Below, in pieces: positions 56,846 to 64,000 of a stretch of 64,000 nucleotides of DNA; the first letter of the stretch is position 1, and every line of letters begins with the position of its first letter. Origin of the DNA: Polynucleobacter parvulilacunae (GTDB taxonomy: Bacteria > Pseudomonadota > Gammaproteobacteria > Burkholderiales > Burkholderiaceae); contig NZ_JACVPW010000001.1 in NCBI RefSeq assembly GCF_018881715.1, positions 397,337 to 461,336 of the forward strand. The letters run 5' to 3'. Under the pieces are notes generated by a model. It did not search any database, was not told the origin of the DNA, and saw only the letters and a program-made list of their open reading frames with translations. The position numbers and the translations under genes were made by a program.

Positions 56846-58264
56846 ATGCCCATCAATACCGACATTGAAGCTGTAGACGATATATTTCAAGAAGGTAAGG
56901 TAGTAGACGGCTTTGTCTTAGGCAAGGAAGTGCATCGTGGCGGAATGGCTAGCCTTTTTTCAGCAACGAAAGAGGGTATAGATATCCCTATTTTGCTGAA
57001 GATACCGCGTGTTGGCAGAGATCAACCAGTAGAAAGTTTGATCGGCTTTGAAACCGAACTCACTATCTTGCGGTCTCTAAAAAGTCCTTTTGTTCCGCAA
57101 TATTTAGGTTCGGGCAATATGGCCACGCGTCCTTATATTGCGATGGAAAGAGTTGATGGCCACCCACTAGAGGACTACATCAAAGAAGGCAAAGTATTTA
57201 CGATTGACGAGGTCGTGCGCATTGGCGCAGATTTAGCGCAAGCTGTTCAATCACTGCACTCACAAGATGCCATTCATCTAGATGTCAAGCCTGAAAATAT
57301 TTTGATTGATGAAAAGGGGAAGTTAACACTCATTGACTTTGGTTTGTCGCACCACGCTCGGTATCCAGACCTTCTTGCAGAAGAGATGCGCAAAGGTATT
57401 GGGTCTGCACCCTATATTTCTCCTGAGCAAGTGGCAGGCATTCGCTCTGATTCGCGCAGTGATATTTTTTCTATTGGCGTGATCATGTACGAGCTGCTAA
57501 CTGGCGAACTGCCATTTGGCAACCCTCAAACGATGAGCGGTCTGCGCAAGAGGATGTGGGCTGAGCCCTTTCCGCCACGCGCTATTCGCAGAGAAATTCC
57601 GCGCTGGTTACAAGAGGTAGTGCTGAGATGTCTGGAGCCACGCGCCGCAGATCGCTATCAAAGCGCTGCGCGTTTACGTCAAGTATTACGAGATCCCGAA
57701 GGCGTTACCCTCACAGAACGCGCCGACCGCGTTGAACCACCCAGCTTTTGGGAAAACCTCAAAGGCATGTTCAAAGCCGCTGGTTACGAGCCTTCTCCCA
57801 GCCCCCGGCCTAGTATGGGCAGCCTTGATGCACCCCTCATGATTGCTGCGATAGATACACGCCAATCCGATGAAGCTTTGCGTGAGCGCATGCAAACCAC
57901 GGCAAAGAATTTATTGCAGGCCTATCCAGAGAGCCGCTTGGTTTGCATCAGTACGATTGCAAGCACCCCAACTTATGAGGGCAATCATGAAAGCCAAACA
58001 GCTAGCGGCATCGTCCGCGGCCACTTAGTACAGCTGATGGAGTGGGCTAAACCGCTCAAATTACCACCCGAAAGAATTTCTTATCACGTACTAGAAGCAA
58101 TGGATCCCGCCTCTAGGATTGTGGAGTTCGCAAAAGATAATGATGCGTCACTCATTTTGATTGGGGCATCACACAAGCTACCTAACAAAGTAACGCCTTG
58201 GAGAACCTCAATGACTAAGATCGTCGAAGAGGCTCCCTGCAGCGTTCATATTGTCAGAACTTAA
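56846..58264 (+). CDS. Ser/Thr protein kinase fused to a universal stress protein domain
   Basis: A 472-residue protein. Residues about 20-285 form a Hanks-type kinase: glycine loop HRGGMASLF (30-38), the ATP-binding Lys52 in ILLKIPR, the catalytic HLDVKPEN (144-151), DFG at 164-166, and SPE at 192-194 with the conserved Asp206. Residues about 330-472 form a UspA domain (LMIAAIDTRQ, LILIGASHK, VEEAPCSVHIV). The ATP-binding glycines of UspA are partly replaced, so nucleotide binding there is doubtful. No membrane helix is seen. It is likely a cytoplasmic stress kinase, paired with the phosphoesterase. Confidence 0.92.
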   Translation: MPINTDIEAVDDIFQEGKVVDGFVLGKEVHRGGMASLFSATKEGIDIPILLKIPRVGRDQPVESLIGFETELTILRSLKSPFVPQYLGSGNMATRPYIAMERVDGHPLEDYIKEGKVFTIDEVVRIGADLAQAVQSLHSQDAIHLDVKPENILIDEKGKLTLIDFGLSHHARYPDLLAEEMRKGIGSAPYISPEQVAGIRSDSRSDIFSIGVIMYELLTGELPFGNPQTMSGLRKRMWAEPFPPRAIRREIPRWLQEVVLRCLEPRAADRYQSAARLRQVLRDPEGVTLTERADRVEPPSFWENLKGMFKAAGYEPSPSPRPSMGSLDAPLMIAAIDTRQSDEALRERMQTTAKNLLQAYPESRLVCISTIASTPTYEGNHESQTASGIVRGHLVQLMEWAKPLKLPPERISYHVLEAMDPASRIVEFAKDNDASLILIGASHKLPNKVTPWRTSMTKIVEEAPCSVHIVRT

Positions 58265-59593
58265 TTAACGCATTTTTTCTTGCTTTTGATCCAGGATAAG
58301 TTCTGGCTCTTGCGCCTCAATCCAGTTATCGCGATTTAGCACACTAGTTAATTGCTTATGGTCTAACTCACCAGTCCACTTAGCAACCACGATAGTAGCT
58401 ACACCATTGCCAATTAAGTTCGTTAATGCACGCGCCTCAGACATAAAGCGGTCAACACCCAAGATGATCGCCAAACCAGCTACCGGAACATCTCCGACAG
58501 CAGAAAGGGTGGCTGCTAAAACGATAAACCCGCTACCAGTTACGCCTGCTGCGCCCTTAGATGTGAGCAGCAGCACCAGCAAGAGCGTGACCTCTTGCAT
58601 GAGTGTCATCGGCGTATTGGTTGCTTGCGCAATAAATACTGCGGCCATTGTTAAATAAATAGAGGTGCCATCTAAATTGAATGAATAACCCGTTGGAATA
58701 ACGAGGCCCACACAAGTTTTCTTGGCACCCAACAGCTCCATTTTCTCCATCATGCGCGGTAAAACAGATTCGGATGATGAGGTGCCCAGGACAATTAATA
58801 ACTCTTCTTTGATATAGCGAACGAATTTAAAAATATTGAATCCGTTAAATCGCGCAATGATTCCCAACACAATAAACACAAAGAGCAAGCAAGTTAAATA
58901 AAACGAGCCCATTAATTTGCCCAGTGAGAACAAAGAGCCTATGCCGTATTTACCAATAGTGAATGACATTGCGCCGAATGCGCCAATAGGCGCAAACTTC
59001 ATGATGACGCCAATCATGTCAAAAAGAACGTGCGATGTTTTTTCGATCAGGTCGAACACCATCGTTCCGCGACCGCCAAACTTATGCAATGCAAATCCAA
59101 ACAATATTGCAATGAAAAGGACCTGCAAAATTTCACCCTTAGCAAATGCATCTACCGCACTGCTCGGGATAATATTCATTAAGAAATCAGTGGTGGTGCC
59201 CATTTTTCCAGGCCCGGTATATGCAGCGATTCCCTTGGTATCCAAAGTTGTTGGGTCGATATTCATGCCGGCACCAGGCTGAAGCAGATTAACCACGACC
59301 AGACCAACCACTAAAGCAATACTGCTAACAATCTCAAAATACAAAAGGGCTAGTCCGCCAGTTTTGCCAACCTTCTTCATATCTTCCATGCCGGCAATAC
59401 CGAGAACTACCGTACAAAAAATAATGGGGGCGATTAACATCTTGATGCCCTTAATAAAGGCATCGCCAAACGGCTTCATGTCCGTACCCAAGCTTGGGTA
59501 GAAATGACCCAATAAAATACCTATCACAACAGCTGCAAGTACTTGAAAATAAAGGATTTTATAAATCGGTGGCTTCTTTAAGCTTATTGTCAT
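58265..59593 (-). CDS. dctA: Dicarboxylate/amino acid:cation symporter
   Basis: A 442-residue transporter of the DAACS family that imports C4-dicarboxylates or glutamate and aspartate with protons or sodium. Characteristic parts are [27 protein letters not shown] helix 2 ([17 protein letters not shown]), the serine-rich loop [34 protein letters not shown] and the late [19 protein letters not shown]. DctA is the closest fit but the substrate is not certain. The gene is convergent with the kinase gene with no base between the stop codons, and a 17-bp palindrome lies upstream of its start. Confidence 0.93.
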   Translation of the reverse strand: MTISLKKPPIYKILYFQVLAAVVIGILLGHFYPSLGTDMKPFGDAFIKGIKMLIAPIIFCTVVLGIAGMEDMKKVGKTGGLALLYFEIVSSIALVVGLVVVNLLQPGAGMNIDPTTLDTKGIAAYTGPGKMGTTTDFLMNIIPSSAVDAFAKGEILQVLFIAILFGFALHKFGGRGTMVFDLIEKTSHVLFDMIGVIMKFAPIGAFGAMSFTIGKYGIGSLFSLGKLMGSFYLTCLLFVFIVLGIIARFNGFNIFKFVRYIKEELLIVLGTSSSESVLPRMMEKMELLGAKKTCVGLVIPTGYSFNLDGTSIYLTMAAVFIAQATNTPMTLMQEVTLLLVLLLTSKGAAGVTGSGFIVLAATLSAVGDVPVAGLAIILGVDRFMSEARALTNLIGNGVATIVVAKWTGELDHKQLTSVLNRDNWIEAQEPELILDQKQEKMR

Positions 59594-59618
59594 GGCGACT
59601 TCCTTTATTTGGTGAGCT

Positions 59619-59635
59619 CTAAACTTCTAGTTTAG
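59619..59635. promoter_or_regulatory. 17-bp palindrome between dctA and the pseudouridine synthase gene
   Basis: CTAAACT and AGTTTAG flank TCT in perfect symmetry. The site lies 25 bases upstream of the dctA start and just upstream of the -35 of the divergent promoter. It could be an operator for either gene. Confidence 0.35.
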
Positions 59636-59640
59636 TCAAA

Positions 59641-59669
59641 TTGAAATGCTGCCTCGCACCATATATACA
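59641..59669 (+). promoter_or_regulatory. Sigma-70 promoter of the pseudouridine synthase gene
   Basis: TTGAAA (59641-59646) and TATACA (59664-59669) with a 17-base spacer closely match the -35 and -10 consensus. Transcription would begin near 59676, which rules out an ATG start at 59646 and supports the ATG at 59694. Confidence 0.65.
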
Positions 59670-59693
59670 TGGGCTTTAACGGATAATGCAGGC

Positions 59694-60431
59694 ATGGAAG
59701 AAAAAGTACGCGTTTCTAAATTACTCTCTGAACTTGGTCTTTGCTCACGTCGTGAGGCTGACTCTTATATTGAGCAAGGCCTAGTGACTGTAGATGGTGA
59801 GGTAGTGAATGAGTTAGGTACGCGTGCGTTCCGTCACCAAAAGATTGAATTGCAATCGGGTGCAAAAGCACAACAAGCTTCTCGTATTACGGTCATCCTT
59901 AATAAGCCGGTTGGTTACATCTCTCACTATGACGATGAACAGGAATACCAACCAGCAGCGTCTTTGATCACACCCGAAAACTACTTTGCCAGCCCACTAG
60001 ACAAAGGTCGTAGCCCTCGCTTTAATACCAAGGGTCTAGCGCCTGCAGGACGACTGGACATTGACTCGACGGGTATGTTGGTATTGACCCAGGATGGTCG
60101 CATTGCCAAATTGTTGATTGGTGAAAATAGCCCAATCGAAAAGGAATATTTAGTACGCGTTGAGGGAGCCCTCTCCTTCGAAGATTTAGATCGTCTGCGG
60201 CATGGCCTATCGCTTGATGGCGTAGTACTAAAACCTGCGCAAGTCAGTTGGCAGAATGAAGATCAACTTCGCTTCGTGTTGCGCGAGGGTCGTAAGCGCC
60301 AAATTCGTCGCATGTGTGAGATGGTGGGCCTTAAAGTATTAGGTCTTAAACGGGTCAGAATGGGTCGCATCTCTTTAGGCCCACTACCACCGGGCCAATG
60401 GCGCTATGTAAGGCCTGAAGAGCAGTTCTGA
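59694..60431 (+). CDS. RluF-type 23S rRNA pseudouridine synthase
   Basis: A 245-residue enzyme with an N-terminal S4 domain (VRVSKLLSELGLCSRREADSYI) and a catalytic domain with the Asp in AGRLDIDSTGMLVLTQDG, then REGRKRQIRRMCEMVGL. It is of the RsuA/RluB/E/F family; the short loops and GRISLGPLPPGQWR suggest RluF, which modifies U2604 of 23S rRNA. I chose the ATG at 59694 on the basis of the promoter position and the S4 domain. It precedes prfC by 57 bases, so two translation-related genes stand together. Confidence 0.88.
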   Translation: MEEKVRVSKLLSELGLCSRREADSYIEQGLVTVDGEVVNELGTRAFRHQKIELQSGAKAQQASRITVILNKPVGYISHYDDEQEYQPAASLITPENYFASPLDKGRSPRFNTKGLAPAGRLDIDSTGMLVLTQDGRIAKLLIGENSPIEKEYLVRVEGALSFEDLDRLRHGLSLDGVVLKPAQVSWQNEDQLRFVLREGRKRQIRRMCEMVGLKVLGLKRVRMGRISLGPLPPGQWRYVRPEEQF

Positions 60432-60488
60432 TGCACTTCAGGCGCTTATAATTGCGCACAAAACCAGATTAATCAACGCAGAATTACC

Positions 60489-62117
60489 ATCGAAACTATC
60501 ACCTCCAGCACTCCAGGCGCAGAAGTCTTAAGACGCCGTAGCTTTGCCATCATCTCTCACCCGGATGCCGGCAAAACGACGCTTACAGAAAAATTGTTGC
60601 TTTACGCAGGAGCCATTCAAATTGCAGGAAGTGTGAAGGCTCGTAAAGCGAGCCGTCATGCAACGTCTGACTGGATGGAAATTGAAAAGCAACGCGGCAT
60701 CTCGGTAGCAAGCTCTGTGATGCAGATGGAATACCGCGATTGCATCATTAACTTACTGGATACCCCAGGACACCAGGACTTCTCCGAAGATACCTATCGA
60801 GTTTTAACTGCGGTTGACTCAGCCCTTATGGTGATTGATGCCGCTAACGGCGTTGAATCTCAAACCTTACGCTTGCTTGAGGTATGTCGCGCACGCAACA
60901 CACCTATCGTGACTTTCATCAATAAGATGGACCGTGAGGTAAAGCCTCCAATGGAGCTCATGGATGAGATTGAAACAGCGCTTGGTATAGAAGTAGTTCC
61001 TTTTACATGGCCAGTTGGCATGGGTAAATCCTTTGCTGGCGTTATCGACATTGCCAATATGCGTATGCGCATGTTTAAAGCAGGCGAAGATCGCGTTACC
61101 GAAGATTCTCATGCTGTAGTTGATGTCAATGACCCGGCCCTTAAGGAACGTCTTGGTACCGACCTAGAAAACGCCTTAGCCGAAGTAGCCTTAATTAAAG
61201 ATGCAATGCCCGCATTTGATCTCGAGGCCTTCTTGGCTGGACGTCAGTCGCCAGTGTTTTTTGGCTCAGCTATCAATAACTTTGGTGTGCGAGAGATTCT
61301 TAATACATTAGTTGAGCTTGCGCCATCGCCAGGCTCACGCAAAGCATTGCAACGAGAAGTGAGTCCTGCAGAAAATAAATTCTCCGCAGTAGTATTTAAG
61401 ATTCAAGCAAACATGGATCCAGCACATCGCGACCGTGTGGCATTTCTACGCATCTGCTCGGGACACTTCCAGCGAGGCATGAAACTTAAGATTTGCCGTA
61501 ATGGCAAAGAAGTGCGCACAAACAATGCGCTCTCTTTTCTCTCGCAACGACGCGATATTTTGGATGAAGCCTTTCCAGGCGACATCATTGGCCTGCCAAA
61601 CCATGGCCTGCTACGTCTTGGAGATACGCTGACCGAAGGTGAACAATTGCAATTTACTGGTTTGCCATTCTTTGCTCCAGAAATTTTCCGCATGGTGGAG
61701 TCTGCGGATCCATTGCGCTCAAAACAATTGCGCACAGGACTGATGCAGTTGGGCGAAGAAGGTGCCATTCAAGTCTTTAGGCCAATGGCGGGTGGCACCA
61801 TGCTGCTTGGTGCGTTTGGTCAGCTGCAATTTGAAGTGGTTAGCCATCGCCTCCAAACTGAGTATGGCGCAGAAGTAAGGCTTCTACCCGCCCGTTATAG
61901 CTTGGCGCGCTGGGTGAGCTCAGATGATCCTGTAGCCCTGAAAAAATTTACGCAAGAAAATATTCATCGCATGGCAGAAGACGTTGTTGGCGCATCTGTT
62001 TTCTTAGCGTCACACAAGTCAGAGTTAGACGTTGCACAACAACGCTGGGAGTCCATTCAATTCCATGCGCTGAGAGAGCATGCGGGCCTCATTTATCAAT
62101 CAGATTTAGCGGGCTAA
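60489..62117 (+). CDS. prfC: Peptide chain release factor 3, start codon unclear
   Basis: A GTPase of about 540 residues that recycles RF1 and RF2. G1 is SHPDAGKTT (bases 60555-60581), G3 is DTPGHQDF, G4 is NKMD, followed by domain 2 and the C-terminal domain. The first TTG, GTG or ATG in frame is at 60594, after the P-loop, which would destroy the GTPase. The open frame reaches back to a stop at 60429 and reads ETITSSTPGAEVLRRRSF, which looks like a real N-terminus. Candidates are ATT at 60468 or 60483 and ATC at 60489 or 60498; 60489 is only my working choice. A TATAAT at 60447-60452 could be the -10. Confidence 0.85.
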   Translation: METITSSTPGAEVLRRRSFAIISHPDAGKTTLTEKLLLYAGAIQIAGSVKARKASRHATSDWMEIEKQRGISVASSVMQMEYRDCIINLLDTPGHQDFSEDTYRVLTAVDSALMVIDAANGVESQTLRLLEVCRARNTPIVTFINKMDREVKPPMELMDEIETALGIEVVPFTWPVGMGKSFAGVIDIANMRMRMFKAGEDRVTEDSHAVVDVNDPALKERLGTDLENALAEVALIKDAMPAFDLEAFLAGRQSPVFFGSAINNFGVREILNTLVELAPSPGSRKALQREVSPAENKFSAVVFKIQANMDPAHRDRVAFLRICSGHFQRGMKLKICRNGKEVRTNNALSFLSQRRDILDEAFPGDIIGLPNHGLLRLGDTLTEGEQLQFTGLPFFAPEIFRMVESADPLRSKQLRTGLMQLGEEGAIQVFRPMAGGTMLLGAFGQLQFEVVSHRLQTEYGAEVRLLPARYSLARWVSSDDPVALKKFTQENIHRMAEDVVGASVFLASHKSELDVAQQRWESIQFHALREHAGLIYQSDLAG

Positions 62118-62139
62118 ATCATTCTGCCGCTTTACTGAA

Positions 62140-62385
62140 TTAGCGTTTTGCTTTGCAATCAAATACGGCAACCATCTGAGTGTCGCTATTTCTGAATGAG
62201 GCGACCTTACCGTACTGCGCACAATAGACGCTTGCTTTTTGAGTTAATTGCTCAATTGACTCACCGCTACTGTTTAGAAAAGTAACGTGATTGGAGTCTG
62301 ATGCATCGGTATACACTGCAGCACAGCCAACCAATAAGGCGAGACAAAACAGATTTACTGTAGAAAACTTCAATGTCACATTCAT
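62140..62385 (-). CDS. Small predicted lipoprotein
   Basis: An 81-residue protein with a signal peptide and lipobox (STVNLFCLALLVGC). The mature part has two cysteines (VYCAQYG and VFDCKAKR) and the pattern HVTFLNSSGESIEQLTQKA. The ATG at 62385 follows AAGGA; a TTG just before it would add one residue. The cysteine pair late in the sequence recalls the lipoprotein at 6947, which has a similar size and plan, but I cannot show homology. It is the last gene before prfC in a convergent arrangement. Confidence 0.7.
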   Translation of the reverse strand: MNVTLKFSTVNLFCLALLVGCAAVYTDASDSNHVTFLNSSGESIEQLTQKASVYCAQYGKVASFRNSDTQMVAVFDCKAKR

Positions 62386-62406
62386 CAAACATCCTTTGTA
62401 TTTAAT

Positions 62407-62643
62407 TTAGGATTCATTCGGCTTTAATTTTTTTATCAGTCTTACTGTAATTGCGCTGGCAAACGGCTTGTAGATCAAAATACCGGCAATTGCCACTGGG
62501 TAGGCCACCAACCAAACTTCGAACCAAATCCTTAAGAAATTTTCTGCAGAACCAATACGCGCAAATGTGGTGGCACACGTAATCGTTGCAGACATTAAAA
62601 AGCCCATTATCAGAGCAAAAATAAGATTTGGGAGATTCTTCAT
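62407..62643 (-). CDS. DUF2798 family small membrane protein
   Basis: A 78-residue protein with two membrane helices (LIFALIMGFLMSATITCATTF and WLVAYPVAIAGILIYKPF), as in DUF2798 proteins. The function is unknown. The ATG at 62643 begins MKNLPNLIFAL; a GTG at 62649 would add two residues. The gene is followed 22 bases later by the small lipoprotein gene on the same strand, so the two may be co-transcribed. Confidence 0.75.
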   Translation of the reverse strand: MKNLPNLIFALIMGFLMSATITCATTFARIGSAENFLRIWFEVWLVAYPVAIAGILIYKPFASAITVRLIKKLKPNES

Positions 62644-62771
62644 AGGCACATCATAGCTTCTAGGGTGCTTAACTGTTATTCTGGACTGTGATCACTATTG
62701 TGCGCCCTAGACAGGGGAATCTCTTTAGCAAGCCCTCGAGATTCATCATTCCATTACTCTAGGAAAATTCC

Positions 62772-62954
62772 ATGGCTGTAGGCCAAAATCAAAGAACCAG
62801 AAAAAATGACTCTATGCTCACTAAAACAGGTAAGGCCCGCTTAGGCCCCCTGAATACTGCGCAACTTAATAAGCTACTAGAGTCAAGCACTAAGCCGAAA
62901 GAAAAAAGCAAAATTTTGCGAGCACTGAGCAAACGTCCAGCTGTTGCCGCATAA
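62772..62954 (+). CDS. Small basic protein of unknown function
   Basis: A 60-residue, very basic and hydrophilic protein (MAVGQNQRTRKNDSMLTK, then NTAQLNKLLESSTKPKEKSK). It has no membrane segment and no cysteine. An AGGAAAA site precedes the ATG, and a strong terminator follows two bases after the stop, so this is a well-defined single-gene unit. I do not recognise the family; the charge would suit binding to RNA, ribosomes or DNA, but this is a guess. Confidence 0.6.
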   Translation: MAVGQNQRTRKNDSMLTKTGKARLGPLNTAQLNKLLESSTKPKEKSKILRALSKRPAVAA

Positions 62955-62956
62955 TT

Positions 62957-62991
62957 AAAAAGCCCCGCCAATAAAATGAGCGGGGCTTTTT
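62957..62991. terminator. Terminator after the small basic protein gene
   Basis: AAAAAGCCCCGC (62957-62968) and GCGGGGCTTTTT (62980-62991) form a perfect 12-bp stem with an 11-base loop. With A and T runs on both sides it can serve this gene and the convergent transporter gene. Confidence 0.9.
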
Positions 62992-63020
62992 AAATTCAGC
63001 ATTTTAAGAGCTATCTATTT

Positions 63021-63896
63021 CTATGCCTGTTTTATCAACATTCTCCTCCCGAGGATAACGGTTGATACAACTAATACAGCAAAGATTAAGTTCATCATAG
63101 TAAGAGAATCGCCAAGCAAAACGCTAGCGGCCACTAGTGTGCAAAAGGGTTGAATGAGCTGCACTTGACTTACCCTTGCAATGCCACCAATCGCAAGCCC
63201 TTCGTACCAAAAGAAAAAACCAAGGAACATTGGAAATAAGCTGAGATAGATAAAGCTAGTCCAAGCAACCGCTCCAGCGTCTATGTACCCTGGACCATAA
63301 GTGAACCATGTCATCACGATGTTGAGTGGCAATGAAATCACCAAAGCCCATGAAATTACTGCGCGAGGGTTCATTTTTCTGGAGAGCTCGCCGCCCTCGA
63401 CATAACCAATGCAGGCACTGATTCCACCAAGTACTAGAAGGCCATCAATATAAGTGAAGCTTCCAGAACTCTTCAACAATGCATATAGGACAACTAAGCC
63501 CGCACCCAGTAGAGATACCAACCAAAACCCCAAGGATGGGCGCTCTTTAAACCGTAGCACTCCAATTACGGTTGTAGCTAAGGGCATCATCCCCAAGATC
63601 ACCGCACCGTGGGATGGGGAGCCATCGGCCATTGCTACAGTAGTCAAGATGGGAAATCCAAACACCACGCCTAAAGCGATAACAACAAACTTCACAAAAT
63701 TAACTTTGTTTGGTGTGGTCTCTTTTTTATAAATAAGGTAAGTCAGAGCAATCAGGCCTGCTAATGTCGCCCTGCCAAAAGCAATGAAATAAGGATTAAA
63801 GCTTAAGACAGCAATCTTGCTTACCGGTAGCGTTAAGCTAAAAATGAGGATGCCGATAAAACCAATCAGCATCCCTTTGCTTTCTTTATTCACCAT
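63021..63896 (-). CDS. EamA/DMT-family transporter
   Basis: A 291-residue membrane protein with about ten helices in two EamA repeats. The first has GFIGILIFSLTLPVSKIAV and AFGRATLAGLIALTYLIY; the second ends with ARVSQVQLIQPFCTLVAASVLLG and the late VLVVSTVIL. Members export amino acids or other metabolites, but the substrate is unknown. Among the adjacent starts I chose the ATG at 63896. A 100-base stretch follows to the window edge. Confidence 0.9.
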   Translation of the reverse strand: MVNKESKGMLIGFIGILIFSLTLPVSKIAVLSFNPYFIAFGRATLAGLIALTYLIYKKETTPNKVNFVKFVVIALGVVFGFPILTTVAMADGSPSHGAVILGMMPLATTVIGVLRFKERPSLGFWLVSLLGAGLVVLYALLKSSGSFTYIDGLLVLGGISACIGYVEGGELSRKMNPRAVISWALVISLPLNIVMTWFTYGPGYIDAGAVAWTSFIYLSLFPMFLGFFFWYEGLAIGGIARVSQVQLIQPFCTLVAASVLLGDSLTMMNLIFAVLVVSTVILGRRMLIKQA

Positions 63897-63970
63897 CACC
63901 CTTTATTTAATGTTGAATTGATTGTATTAATAATCTTCCAGGAGTGGGCTGTAATATGTAAGCACTTCTT

Positions 63971-64000
63971 ATGAAATTAAACGCTCATATTCATGCCATC
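63971..64000 (+). CDS. Possible gene start at the right edge
   Basis: An ATG at 63971 opens a frame (MKLNAHIHAI) that runs off the window. It faces the EamA transporter gene divergently, and no clear ribosome site is visible. Ten codons are too few to identify anything. Confidence 0.25.
   Translation, partial: MKLNAHIHAI

Noticed and set aside
60594..60600. TTG at 60594 as the real prfC start
   Set aside because: It would remove the P-loop (SHPDAGKTT) without which RF3 cannot bind GTP; the upstream codons are clearly coding.

Overview
This is a gene-dense stretch of a betaproteobacterial core chromosome. The moderate GC content, the phaM granule-regulator gene, the split metH, the one-cysteine DksA and the gene families present point to Burkholderiaceae and most probably to Polynucleobacter. 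That assignment is an inference from family recognition, not a database result. I see about 64 protein-coding genes, no rRNA or tRNA gene, no insertion sequence, prophage or CRISPR array, and no gene-free stretch longer than about 300 bases.

Layout. 0-8.5 kb: methionine synthase encoded as two overlapping genes (metH halves), phaM, a metallo-beta-lactamase-fold hydrolase whose 3' end overlaps phaM, an AcuI/YhdH reductase, a small lipoprotein, a flavin reductase and a GST. 8.5-15.5 kb: an RND efflux operon (outer membrane factor, adaptor, pump) preceded by a secreted FN3-like protein and a tiny lipoprotein. 15.6-26.4 kb: glmS and glmU (UDP-GlcNAc synthesis), ttcA, folB and a pteridine-reductase-like SDR, then a MidA/NDUFAF7-type methyltransferase, cca, an NDUFA9-type protein and a lytic transglycosylase. 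26.4-30.8 kb: a C1/SAM block with 5-formyl-THF cyclo-ligase, metF, ahcY under an S-adenosylhomocysteine riboswitch, and metK. 31-35 kb: two LpxL-type acyltransferases, dapF, pyrE and xth. 35-46.6 kb: a long minus-strand run (gatCAB, DUF484, xerC, a COG0523 GTPase, dksA, argB, slmA, metX, metW, ampG). 46.7-52.6 kb: the rod-shape operon mreBCD-mrdA-rodA and then hupB. 52.7-64 kb: lpxO, carbonic anhydrase, a third LpxL-type enzyme, a phosphoesterase plus Ser/Thr kinase-USP pair, dctA, an RluF-type pseudouridine synthase, prfC, small membrane or lipoproteins and an EamA transporter.

How the genes work together. Two themes recur. The first is the methionine/SAM cycle: metX/metW make acylated homoserine, MetF and MetH remethylate homocysteine, MetK makes SAM, AhcY clears SAH, and an SAH riboswitch senses the product; folB, the SDR and the 5-formyl-THF ligase feed the folate side. 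The second is the cell envelope: glmS/glmU, mreBCD/mrdA/rodA, slt, ampG, dapF, three lipid A-type acyltransferases and lpxO.

The observations most worth following are: (1) prfC has no ATG, GTG or TTG codon in front of its conserved P-loop, which implies an AUU/AUC-type start or an error; (2) a perfect 21-bp inverted repeat lies inside the coding region of the 5-formyl-THF cyclo-ligase; (3) the ahcY leader carries an SAH riboswitch plus a hairpin that covers the ribosome binding site; (4) pyrE and xth are divergent with only 8 bp between their start codons and share a palindromic AGGCCT; (5) phaM and a hydrolase overlap by 89 bp with a terminator inside the hydrolase gene; (6) GlmU has a 43-residue lysine-rich tail.
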